From positions 11,462,018 to 11,526,017 of the forward strand of contig OY482865.1 of assembly GCA_960531495.1 (NCBI GenBank): a DNA stretch of 64,000 nt, read 5' to 3'. Source of the DNA: Zeus faber (lineage: Eukaryota; Chordata; Actinopteri; Zeiformes; Zeidae). The position numbers and the translations under genes were made by a program. This document shows positions 1-19,200 of the stretch, piece after piece. Each line of letters starts with the position of its first letter. The stretch's first letter is position 1. Below the pieces are notes generated by a model that saw nothing but the letters and a program-made list of their open reading frames with translations, did not search any database and was not told the origin of the DNA.

Positions 1-386
1 CTATTGTATTGTAATGGTAACATTGGTGAGGGTTGATGAGGTGCCATGGAATTCCCAACCACTCTAAAATCTGATTCTGAAGGTTGTAATATGAAGCTGG
101 AACACTTTTTACTGATTGATTTATTTCCCCCTCCTAATTATTACCCTAATATTATAATTGTTGTTGTTGTTTTTATATACTTTCATCAAACGCCCACATT
201 TGGTTGAATAAAACCCATCTGGGCCACCAGTCATCGTTTCTAGTCTAATCGTCATTCTTACTGTATATTTTGGTGGCCCAGTATGATTATGTGGCATTCG
301 AACATTAGGCCTCCACCATGCCGCCTGTTCGTCTACCTCCCTTTCACCGGTTTCTCCATTAATTGATCTATTCCTTATCGGTCTAG
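1..386. other. wasl intron, left edge of window
   Basis: I see no coding exon here. It is read as the intron before the wasl CRIB exon. The upstream wasl exons (WH1 domain and the first part of the basic region) are not visible and should lie to the left of the window. Confidence 0.6.
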
Positions 387-7463
<7,077 letters not shown>

Positions 7464-8133
7464 CTCTCCTGGTCCTCGCCCAACCCCGGATGATTCTACC
7501 ACGCAAAATTGTTCCTGTCTTTCGTTTAAAAAAAAAAAAAAAAAAAAAAAAAATCTTTACATTCAAGTTATAAATGTAAATGGGTTTTTTTTCGCTGTAT
7601 ATTTTTGTTGCCTTCAAGCTTTTTTTTTTTTTTTTTTTTTATTAATCTGTGCAATACCTTGTTTAATCTGTAAATGTACATCTCTAGTATCTTACTGTAA
7701 AGATTTTCTTCCTGCGCTCTCGTCGTTCTCTTCCTTTCTCCCTCCCTCGTTCATTTGAGGGGTGTTTGTGTGTACCCCCCACGACGCCCTTCTCTCTCCC
7801 CCTCGCTCTCTCTCTCTCTTTCCCTGTTATTTCTGTCGCTCCCTTTAGGTTTTTGTTGTTGTCCAATAATGGCATTCGTCTTGTCTGAATGCCATCCTTC
7901 TCCTGCTGCCCCCGAAATCTCTCTCTCCATCCCTCCCCTCATCTCCTTTATATCTCTCTTGTACACCCCCCCCCCCCCCCCCCCCCAAGATGAACGTGCA
8001 ATTTTACATCAACTTGTCTCTTAAACTAGAGTTTATTTTTCTCCTTTGGTCGGTGGCGGTAAGGGGAGCTCAGAGGGGGAAACGCTGACCCGACCTCCTT
8101 CGTTACGTTATCATCGTTGATCAGAGGGAGAGG

Positions 8134-8166
<33 letters not shown>

Positions 8167-8775
8167 CAAACAAGACAAAAAAGATCGAAGAATACTATTT
8201 TCATACCCCATCGCGCTCTAGCTTATTTTTACGTACGGAAACGATCCTAGTTGAGCACTCTTATTTTCTTAAAACAGAGGATGAAGGGGGAAAAAAAAAA
8301 AAAAATGAAAGCTTTTCTTTTTTTTTCTTATTTTTTTTTTTCTCTGAATATTCAGCTTCGTTCGTTTGTTAATTGTACATTTTCTCCAGAGTTTGAGTCT
8401 TGTTATATTTTTGCACAAAATCGAAAAGCGGAGACTCGCTGCAGGACCACGGGACAATTGAATGTCCGTACCTCGATGGAATCTACACATGTAACTGCAA
8501 TTGGACATTATGCATTTTAACCTTTACACAACACTACATGCACACACACAGAGGTGGGCTATCTGATGTGAATTTCACTTTCAGAAATGTTCCTGTTTTG
8601 TTTTTTGTTTTTTATTGTTTAACTGTTATAGCACTACAGAATAAGCAGTAACCCCACATTGTTGTTTTTCTTTTCTTTTCTCCGAAACCAGGATATCCAT
8701 TTCTTTCCCCTGTTTGAATCCGGACATATATTACGTGAAACTTGGGAAATAAAGAGGTTTTAATGTAAAGATGTG
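7464..8775 (+). other. wasl 3' untranslated region
   Basis: Noncoding sequence after the wasl stop. It has several A-, T- and C-homopolymer runs (around 7530, 7620, 7966 and 8140) and pyrimidine-rich stretches. The end is inferred from the first canonical AATAAA, at 8748-8753. Long 3' UTRs are usual for this gene. Confidence 0.65.
8748..8753 (+). promoter_or_regulatory. wasl polyadenylation signal
   Basis: AATAAA, the first canonical hexamer in a plausible position downstream of the wasl stop codon. Confidence 0.6.
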
Positions 8776-11580
8776 AATGATGGGGCCCGGATGCGGATGG
8801 TTTAATGTATGACAAACAGTGGCGCTAAAGCTTTCCGTCAGTTAGAGACGAGTAACTGCAAACGCTGGAGAATTTTAGAAAACAACAGACTTGGAGTATA
8901 TTGACTTAGACTTAAGGTATAATGTTTTGGGAAAGCCGGTACACGTTATTGGATTTGTAAATTACCCAAGTGGTTTATAATGGCAATTAGACCCTTGCAG
9001 ACACCTCTCAGACAGATTAGGGCTAAAGTTGTTGGTGGAATTTGTTATTTTTTTTTTTTTTTACAAAGAATATTTAAAGTCAGTTATTTTTTTTTTTACT
9101 TTATTTTTTTTTTTAATGAGATATCGGAATTTGTTATCTCAAAAAAATAAAGATATGGATAAATATGGATTTTTTTTTTTTTTTTTTTTAAGTCACTCAC
9201 ACTTTAAAAAATCCAGTATATTTAAACGTCACTTACCAACTCCAGAACCTTTAACTCATGACTTCACGTTTAATGACACCAATGCTTCTTTTTTTCTTTA
9301 CCATCCCATTTCCAACTTTCTCCACCGTCTCTTTAAGGGTTTGTTTCCCGCTGCAATATCGCCATGCTCTCGACTCCTCGGTCGGGTCTTTTTTTCTTAA
9401 TCCGGGTAATTAGTCGTTTGTCCGTTCCACCGAATCTGCTCACACCCTCTAATGACAACGAAGCTTTCAAAGCGTTTTTAACAGCGTTGTTGTGATCTGC
9501 ATCCAATTTTTGCCAAATTCCGTCTTCACCGAAACCATCCGTATCCCATAGACGTAGGGATGGCGCTGCTTAAAATCTCTGCTGGTCTGAATAAATTTCT
9601 GAAGTTTATATCGAGATTATGGTGGTCGGAGAAGACACCGGTTCATATCTGCATTGAGCTCTTTCATTTGGGCCTTGGAAAGTAAACGCTTTCATGTCGC
9701 AGTATGATCTGATCTGTAGAATACAAATGTTGACTCCAGTTCCTGTTCACTGGGTTTTAACAGACCTTGGAGGGTGTAGAGATGTGATGACGGCTCTGGA
9801 GACCTCACAACCCATAGACCCGAGAGCCTCTTGGCATCAAAGAGATGGCGGTGATTTGCATTTAACCGCACGTCAGTGGGATGTTTTCTGCCAAACTCGT
9901 ACCTCAACAGTTAATGCTCATGTGTTGATGGTGTATTTGAGGGGATGTCACGCCTTCTACTAGTTTGTGACCGAAAGGGAAAGTTTTAAAACTGAATCTT
10001 TTATTCCGTCTTGGATACATTGCTATTCAAGTAGACGATAAGAGGAATATTGATGTTGTCCTGTAAGTCTTTGGGGAACATTTAGTCATGTTTTCCAACA
10101 TTCTCATGAATGCCAAGGTGCTTAGAGAACACCCGCCCTTTATTTTTTTTTTCTTCTGAGATGTAAGCTTATTTAGGTTACTCTGTTTATAAGACGTTAT
10201 GGATATCAAGCCTTCCCAACGGGGCGAAACACTACATACACTCTACATCCAAATAAAAGGTTATATAATTATCGTGATATGAGTTTCCTTTATATGTTTT
10301 GTTCCTGTATGTGTCCTTATTTGTTTTAATATACCAAATTTGACAATAGAAAATGTTAGTCAAAGTAATGGGTTTAGTGTGTGTAAAAAATATATAATGA
10401 TGTGAAAAAAAAAATTCTGAATTTGGGACTTATATTTTGAATATAATCCAGAGTGTGAATGTCTGGATCTCTGTTTGTATTGCTCATTAGAAGCCTCAGA
10501 ACTGTGAGAAAACACACTGGCACAGGGGTTGCTACCATAGGGTTTGGATGGAGCAATATAACGCAATGGATAAATCAGTTGTCACTTGCTGTGGCCCAAT
10601 GCAGAAGCAGTGTCACCATGTGACTTCAAAACCAGTAAATGCATGGTTACGGCCATGGACCGTATGTAAAGGTAAATTGCAATAACACGGTTTCCCCCAA
10701 GTAGTGCAGAAAATGGATTGTAATCACGGAATGCCTCTCACATCATTTCAGTCGCAGCAAACTACTTGAATGCATTGTTCTGCCAAAGTTTAATGGAATG
10801 AGAGAGAGTCCATGGAAGAGAGTCGGAATCTGCCGGGGCGAAGGGGTGGCTGAGAACACACTCCATGCATATCTAAAACCTCTGCGTCTCCACGTCGCCT
10901 CCTTATCGTTTGGTCTTATTTCCATCCGAATGAAAGGTGTGCGCAACCGATTCATCCATCCGCATATTAGGTGTGAAGCTGCTCTGCTTTCGAGCAAAGT
11001 GCCCGAAAAAAATGAACTACCCCTTTAAGGTAGAATCCTCTCCATTTGCAAGAGATCAGCAGACTAACAAACATGAGTGCCGCTGCCATCCAGAGTTGGC
11101 AAAAGAGTGAGTTCATGGAGACATTGAGGTCACTGTACTACATGTCCGCACTGACAGGTTAATAAGATGGAGGAGGAAAACTCTTGAAATTAAATTGGAG
11201 GTCAAGTGATGCGCACATGGAGTAGATTTCCTATATCACATTATCACTTTCCCAAACCAAATTAAACTCGACACATTAGGCCCCCATTGTTAAAAATCTT
11301 TTAGTTTCAAACTTCCATACCTTTTTATGCTATTTTTACTGTGCAAGGATAACAGTGAAACTAGGATCGAAACAGTCATTATTGATAATTCTCTGACTGT
11401 GGTAACCTCAAATTAATTGAAAGTATCACTAAGTTTAACTATTAATAATTTTGGTGGGGGCCCCTTGCAACCTCTGGAAGGACCGCTGGAGGGTCCCCAC
11501 GTTGAGAACCCTTGTACTGAACCATTATGACCATTATGTTAAATTATTAACATTATGTTAAAGGAACGCACAGTAAAATA
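8776..11580. other. intergenic region between wasl and lmod2 (part)
   Basis: I see no supported gene. It contains T-rich runs (9050-9190) and AT-rich unique sequence. At about 11490-11512, 'cacgttgagaacccttgta' resembles the right end of a teleost hAT MITE. ORFs here are short and lack recognisable motifs. Confidence 0.5.
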
Positions 11581-12231
11581 TACACCAATCAGCCACAACA
11601 CTAAAGCCACCATTAATAACCACTCATATTGTGTAGCTCCCCCTCGTGCTGCCAAAACAGCTGTGACCCGTGGAGGCATGGACTCCACGAGACCTCTGAA
11701 GGAGTCCTGTGGTATCTCGCACCAAGACATTAGCAGCAGATCCTTTAAGTCCTATAAGTTGCGGAGTGGGGCCTCCATGGATCGGACTGGTTGTTCCAGC
11801 ACGTCCCACAGATGCTCAATCGGACCCTAACCCCGGCCATCCACATGATGTAGAAAACATGATTCATCAGACCAGGCCACCTTCTTCCATTGCTCCATGG
11901 TCCAGTTCTGACACTCACGTGTCCAATGTAGGTGCTTTAGGTGGTGGACAGGGGTCAGCATGGGCACTCTGACCGGTCTGTGGCTACGCAGCCCCATAGG
12001 CAGCAAGCTGTGATGCACTGTGTGTTCTGACACCTTTCTATCATCAGCAGCATTAACTTTTTCAGCAGTTTGTGCTACAGTAGCTCTTCTGTAGGATCGA
12101 GTCAGACGGGCTGGACTTCACTCCCCACAGGCATCAATGAGCCCATGGGCGCCATGACCCTGTCGCAGGTTCACTGGTTGTCCTTCCTTGGACCACTCTT
12201 GGTAGGTACTAACCACTGCATAGGGCGGTGT
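11581..12231 (-). mobile_element. truncated Tc1-like element with decayed transposase
   Basis: The left end 'tacaccaatcagccacaaca' matches the terminus of an abundant teleost Tc1 family. On the minus strand two out-of-frame ORFs show transposase features. Residues like QNWTMEQWKKVAWSDESCF hold the first acidic motif, at about 11850-11910. The second ORF gives a C-terminal stretch (DTTGLLQRSRGVHAS and neighbours). The family-like match runs to about 12231 and then stops, where LINE-like sequence begins. The right end is missing, so it cannot move. Confidence 0.75.
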
Positions 12232-12665
12232 CTCGGGCGGATCTAACCCTGTGGGCCCACCACCTGCAGGGATAGGCGTTGGGGTCGGGTGCAATGTCAG
12301 CCAGGCGGCGGGCAAGGGCGGGGGCCTGGGCCTGCTGATCCTCAGCATCGTAGCCTAGTTCCAGGGAACGTGGAATGTCACCTCTCTGGTGGGGAAGGAG
12401 CCGGAGCTGGGGCGGGAGATGGAGCAGTACCAACTAGATAAAGTTGGGCTCACCTCTACACACAACACTGGCTCTGGAAACAAACTCCTGGTGAGGGGCT
12501 GGACTCTCTCCTTTTCTGGAGTTGCCCAGGGTGAGAGGTGTCGGGCGGGAGAGAGGGTCGCCTCTATGCAACTACAAGTTGCTAAGGGGAAAGCTCTGAG
12601 TGTCGTGTGTGCTTATGCACCGAACACCACTTCAGAGTATTCAGCCTTCTTGGGAGTCTCTAGTC
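12232..12665 (+). mobile_element. 5' fragment of a non-LTR retrotransposon (endonuclease region)
   Basis: GC-rich LINE-like leader, then an open frame resembling the start of an APE-type endonuclease: GTWNVTSL near 12370, then LDKVGLTSTHN, and VVCAYAPN near 12610. The coding similarity ends near 12660, so the reverse transcriptase is absent. It abuts the truncated Tc1 remnant, suggesting nested insertion. Family not assigned. Confidence 0.7.
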
Positions 12666-12752
12666 ACAGTTTGTATGTAACTTTCAGAGCTAATGCGGTG
12701 CAGACGTCGCAGCTGCACGGTGGATTTAGGAGAGAGGGACCTTTTCCGAGGC

Positions 12753-12787
<35 letters not shown>
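12753..12787. repeat. (CA)n microsatellite
   Basis: Short CA tract. It is followed (12830-13080) by pyrimidine-rich sequence ending in CATC/CCTC-type imperfect repeats. No gene is seen between here and the lmod2 3' UTR. Confidence 0.9.
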
Positions 12788-12788
<1 letters not shown>

Positions 12789-13429
12789 CCTGTGGGATTA
12801 GAGCCAGTGGTAATAATATCCCACATCATCCGTGTCCTCTCTTCTTTTACTCCCGCTCCCTCTCGGATCTCTCACGTCTTCATCTCCAATCTATCATACC
12901 CTGTTCTCGTTCTCCTTTTCCCCTTTTCCTCTTCATACGACCTCCGTGCCTGGGACTTACTTCTCCCTTTCCCCACACCTTCCTCAGACGACCTCGTCCC
13001 TCATCCTCCCTCATCCCCCCTCATCCTCCCTCATCCCCCCTCATCCATCCATCCATCCATCATCCCGCCTCTCATCCTAGAAGTAATCACCTTGGATAAG
13101 TGCAGAATCGTTTTTGTGGAAGAGACCCGCTGCTTCCTGCGGGGTGATGACCTTTAGAACCACATGTTTTTACTCCGTTGCTCAAGTTAATAAAGGTAGA
13201 GAGTCCCAATAGATTTTTACATAATTTCATTAAATGAGTTAACCGTATGTATTCTTCCTTAAACATTAATATGCAAAAATAGCTTCCAATGTATAATGTT
13301 TTTATAACATACACAGTATAGATTTTTTACAATATATTGTGTATTTTTTTGGACTTCCCAAATCAGAAAACAAAGAATGTTAACCTTGTTTAATCCAGTA
13401 AATAAATTAAGAACTAAAGAGCCGACATT

Positions 13430-13805
13430 GATATAATTATTCATTGATGTTTATTTCAACCAACAAAATATTTACAATTTTACAACAGTGTATATAGTTC
13501 CCTTAGAAAACATCAGTGAACAGCTCAGACAAGCTATTTGACACTGAAAATACAAAAAAAAAAACATGTTTTTCCTAAATAGGCATAAATACTAGAAAAT
13601 AACCCAAATACATTTTTTTTTTTATTATTACAGTGCAAGTCTCCATTTTGTTTTTCCAAAAAAAAAAAAAAAAATCAGCTCTTTCCTCCTCGGTAATCAC
13701 TAGGTTCTCATGCTTTGACCGCCGTTGGTCACTTGTCCTTTGTCCTTTTTGATTAGAATTTCCACTTTTCACAGCTAGAAGTCGCCGGGGGAAGCTCTTC
13801 CTCTT
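13430..13805 (-). other. lmod2 3' untranslated region
   Basis: Noncoding sequence after the lmod2 stop on the minus strand. A canonical polyadenylation hexamer (AATAAA on the minus strand) lies at 13450-13455, about 350 nt past the stop. Confidence 0.6.
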
Positions 13806-14872
13806 CTACTGGAGATGATCTGGCACTTGGACCTGAAAACCAGCCGCACATCAGTCCCTTTCCGTCGAGGTGATCATGAACGCGTTCAGAGGAGGAGAGT
13901 CAAAGGAAAGTCGAGGAAAGCCCCAATTCCAAGAAAGTTTGACTAAATAGACGCTGACAATAAATAGAATGGAATGCAAAGGTATCAACAGTAACATCAT
14001 TATAACGCATATAGGATTTGGGATTAATAGTGTATAAATGCAACAAAAAATTTGTGTTTTGTTATAGATTTGCAGAGGATCGAATTATATAGAAATGATC
14101 AAATTGCGAGGGAAAAAAGTTAATCCCGGGAAGCATATTTTCTCTCTCCTTCTCCTAGTGCAACCAACGTTCCGTGGATGGGCGACATTGTCGAGCAGTT
14201 TTTAAGGAAATTAATTGCAATAAAATGAAATATTTTCCATTTAATTTATTTTTCTGACGTAAAATCTTACCTATAATATTTTTTGCTATGTGGTTAAAAA
14301 AAAAAAAAAAAACATGAAAACCGCTATTTGACACATTGTTAGCTCTGCATAATCAAAATGAATCCATTTAAAGTCTTGTTTCGGGCACCGTCGCCCCGCT
14401 GAAACCGCACAATGTGTCTTCTGTCCGCTCGGCGGGGTCAACAGATGGGCGGCCGCGTTGTTGTTGCCGCGCTGTTGTTGCCGTGTGCTGTGGTAACGTG
14501 TTGCCTCTTTCTCTATCAAAGCCCCAGTGAAGCGTTTCTATCAATAGCCCCGGCTAAGTGGCTGGAATCTCACAGCTCCGGGACCCCTCTGTCCGAGGCC
14601 GCCGCCCGTTTTCCACTGTCGTGGAACAACACCCCGGCCGGGGCCAAAGCGTTAGACCAGGTGATACCCCAGGAAAACCACCGCGCGCCACCTTCCATTA
14701 TTTTATTCGGTATCTCAAAACGTGCTAGTTCCCTTTGACTCGTAAGAAAAGACAGTTGTCGCCCTGTGTCCGGTCTCCCCCCCCCTCATTTCTAACATTG
14801 TTTACCCTTCAGGTCTAGTGCCCCGCTGCCAATGGCCTTACGCTAATTGGGAGTTCTTTCTCTCTCGTTCTG

Positions 14873-14916
<44 letters not shown>

Positions 14917-16136
14917 TCTCCCTCCGAGCAATGCGATCATACCGCAGTGTTTGCGGTGCCAAAGAGGCCCCACTCTCTCTCTCTCTCTCTCTCTCTCTGT
15001 TAAGAAAGAACAGGCCGTGGTAACCACAGAGATGGCTCGGACACCACGGGGCCTGTGACCATTCAGGCTAAATTAAACTTCCTCTTGTTCCCCCTGCCAG
15101 CAGATATCCTCTATTATATGGGATTGTTTCACAATCATGGGAGGGAAATGCCTCGCAATTATGGTGTCCTGCCGGGCCCCCGTGAATGCCTCCATATGCC
15201 CTTGTATGTTGTGCTGAAAATAGCGCGGCGGATTTGCCCCGTCTCCGTCGACACGTCGCTACGGGGCTTGTGAACAGGAATGGACGGGTTAAAATTTGTC
15301 TCCGGGATTTGCCCCGGACCGGCCCACCGTACCTGGATACTCAACCCCTCCCCATCCACAAAGGCGCGTTCGCACGCGGTCCCTAATCCCGCAGCTATTG
15401 TTGTACACCAAAGCCGGGCCCGTTTCTGGAGCACTTACACACAAGGTCATCGGATGCCCTGGGGGCGATAGGTTTTCATGAGGGTCCCCCAACCCCCCCC
15501 AAAATGTCATGCTGTGCATCAGTGCCCTATGGTGATCACAATACAAATTGCGTTGTGCAAAATGTGCCATCGGAATTGCATGCTAGAAACAAAACAAACG
15601 CATATCCCCCCCTTTTTTTTTCGGACAAACCAGTAAGACAGGACAAGCTTCCAACATCATGCGACAACACGCATCGCAGGGCGACCCCGCCCGACGCCAC
15701 GGGCCCAGAGCCAATACGAAGCCGATACAAGCAGTGACGTCAATACAAAGCAGCGACGCCCAAACCACCTGTGACCTGTTTGGGAATGAAATCACCCAGG
15801 GCCCTAATTTCATAGAACACTGTTTAGAAGTCACATTCTTTCAACGTTTCTCACACTTACCTCTACTTTAGCCAACGTGCTCTGACACCCCCCCCCCCTT
15901 ACGCTAATTGGGAGTTCTTTCCCTCTCAATCCGTCGCAACCCGTTGGCGAAAATACACGTGATGGTTTGCATGGCTGTCTTCAGGACGCGGTTGGAAAAG
16001 GCTGATGGAGGTTTGTTGAGAACATCGTGAGAACGTGCTTCACTTTTCACGAGTGTAGAAATCAGCCCATGCAGGTTTAAATGTAATTACAGCCTCTTTT
16101 CCATCGCAGTAACTTTTCGACTTGCTACTTATAATT

Positions 16137-16207
<71 letters not shown>

Positions 16208-19200
16208 GTTGTTTTTTTGTTTTTTTGTTTTTTTGTTTTCTACTTTTTATTAATTGAGGAAAATACAGAGCCAGAATCCAAAATACAGCGACCAACGCGA
16301 CCAGCGTTTCAGTTTCCTGTGTGCCGTGGGAAATCCACCAAGAACAGTTTTAGGCATGGCCAAGGTTCTTATTTGAGAAGGTTCTCTGCCTTAAAAATGG
16401 TTTCCTGTACCTTGGTGGAAAAGCGGCTGTAGTGGACTTTTAGTAGCATTCATATAAGTAGTATCCAGTAGTATCCAGACGTGTTCTTTACTAACCCGCT
16501 TCAGGTTCCGGATGCTGCAACTGCGGATGGACTCCATCAGTTGGTCGTGCGCCGACCTCAACGGCGTGGAGGGTCTGCTGCCTTCCTCCACCCTCCTCTC
16601 CACCGACACGGGCCGCAAGGCGTTCTTCAGCTCCTTGAGGATGCTGCTTGTCTCGTTATTTTCCCTCTCCTTCACCCTCCCCTTCTTCCCTTTCTTCCCC
16701 TTCGACTTGGCGTTCTTCTTGCCGCTGCCGCCGCCGCCGGCGCCGCTCCCTTCCTCGTGGGCCTTGATCACCTGCGCGATCAGCCTGGTGGGCTTCTTCT
16801 TCTCCCGCGGAGGGGGAGGCGGGGGCGGCGGTGGGGGAGGCGGGGGTGGCGGAGGGGGAGGTGGTGGTGGCGGAGCAGGGGCAGGGGGCGTGAGTTTTTT
16901 AGCCGCCCTGTCGTTCCGGGGGAGTTTGGGTGAGGACCAGGGCGATGAACGAGGCGAGGAACTAGGAGTTCCTTTCTGGAGGGAGATGGGAGTTTAAGAG
17001 ACACATACGTTTCCAAGACACACGTATACGATGTACGTTTGAATTTACTGGTAATTTTGACAAGAAACTTGACAATATGCAGGTTTTTTGATTTACGTTA
17101 TTGATCCCCATGGGGAAATTTGTCCTCTGCATCTTCTTATCATCTTTGCATCCATTGCATGTTAACACCAAAGCTAAAACTATTCAAATCAAGGCTACAT
17201 TTATTTTTGGGCACTCTGCAACATACTGTATACTGATACCTTCACCTAGGGTTTATTTGTTAAAAAATTTTTTTAATTTGTGCTATATTGTATTATGACC
17301 GTACCCTTATGTAGCAGACCGAGGGGCGTAGATTAAGTCACGGTCTGCCAACGCTGGCACAGGCTTCTCCCTATGCCGGCACACCTACTTTGAGTCAGGG
17401 AAATCAGCGCCCCAGTGAAACCCAACTGTTTCCAAAGCCATTGCTTCGGCTGCTCCCCCTCATGACGGGGGGAGGCTCAGCTAGCCGCTCACGCCCTCCC
17501 TCCCGAGGACCGCCTGGACTATGAGACCTTGTGGAGGGCGGTCCCGGACCAGGCGGGGAAGAAACCGGAGGGGCACTGCTTACTGTTCCAGGGAATGGAC
17601 TATGCCACAACAGGCTCACGCAGGTTCACGCAGACCCAACTGCTCCGGGACGCGGCCCGGCGGTGGCTTTGTCCAGAGGTCCATACCCTGGACGAGCTCA
17701 TCGACGGCATCTTGATAGAGCAGCTCCTCACGGACCTTCCGGCCAGGACCACCAATTGGGTCCGGTGCCATTGACCCGCAACCCTCCAGGCGGTGACCAA
17801 CGGTTTGATGGCAGTGTACCACCAGGAGCCAGCAATGGAGCCAGCCAGCGCCCAGCCCATACCGGCTCCCTGGTAATCCTGGCTAACAAGGGGCTCATTG
17901 GCACTGGGGTCCCGGGGGAGGGACGCTTTCTCCAGCTCTGGCTCCCTTCCCGTCAGCCCAGCGAAGGGCTGGGGACTTTCAGGCTGGTTCTTTTCTTGGG
18001 CAGGGGTGCTGGCACTGTGGTCAGCCGGGACATGAGTGCAGGGACTGCCCCTTTATGGAAGTCAGCCAGGCAGTAGGGGAATCCCAAGTGGGATCTTCCC
18101 CAGACCCAGTAGTCTTTCCCGTTGACGATTTTCCATTAGCACAGTCGGGAGACGATACCCTACACATGCCCTTTGGGTGGGTACTTACAATCTATGGCGC
18201 ATTGGTGCCATCCTTGCTCAACCGTATTTTTCACTGATTCGGGAAGGGTTGTATAAAGTGAGCCATGACACTCAGTCACAGTCAGGGGAGGAAATCACCC
18301 AGTTGCTGGTTCCGAAGAGCCACCGGGAAATGCTTTTCCAGGTGGCTCACCTTAACCCGATGGCTCGGACATGATAAAACACTGCAGTGGATAATGGTCA
18401 GCTTCTATTGACCAGGCATTTGAGCAGACATATGCAAGTGGTGCGCCACATGTCCTTAGTGCCAGTTGGTCAATCCTCCGGGTACGCCTACAGTGTCGTT
18501 GAGGCTCCTTCCCCTAGTCTAGAGCGTTGTTGAGACCCCTTCCCCTATTCGATGCCCCATTCAAATGACATGCAATAGACCTTGTCGTGCCGTTAGACCG
18601 CAATGCTCGTGGGTATCGTTTCTGTTGGTTATAGTGGACTACGCAACCCGATATTCCGAACCAGTGTATGTGCGCAATACTACGGCCAAAAATGTAGCGC
18701 AGACGCTGTTTCAGGTCATCTCCCAAGTTTGGATTTCAAAGGAAATCTTGACTGACCATGCTAGGCCTCATGTCCCTGCACTCTCAGCCATGTAGCCTGC
18801 CGGTGCAGACGGAATTCGAGGCCATGATGAAATAGAGGAGTCCACGAGTGACTGGTCCAGCCCCATCGTGCTAGTGGGTAAGCCCAATGGGTTGGTCTGA
18901 TTCTGTGTCAACTACCGAAAGGTGAAGGCGGTGTCCAAATTTGAAGCTTTCCTGATGCCCTGGGTCGACAAATTCCTCGACCTGTTAGGCATGGCTCGAT
19001 TTTTCACAACTTTGGATTTAACCAAAGTCTCCTGGCGGATTCCCTTGTCACCAGGGTCCAAGGAAAAGTCGAGAGAGAGAGAGACGAGCGAATGGACTGT
19101 TTATATTTTATGTTCTATGTTTGGCCCCCCAGTCTTTTGGAAATAAATATACACGCCAGCAATCGATGTTTAAGCCTCTCGGGCTTAAGCCTCTCGACCT

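Noticed and set aside
14412-14738. 108-codon plus ORF with a hydrophobic N-terminal segment in lmod2 intron 5
   Set aside because: No recognisable family, GC-rich composition explains the open frame, and there is no supporting splice or promoter context.
16800-16880. GGN-rich low-complexity tract
   Set aside because: It is the lmod2 polyproline coding segment on the minus strand.
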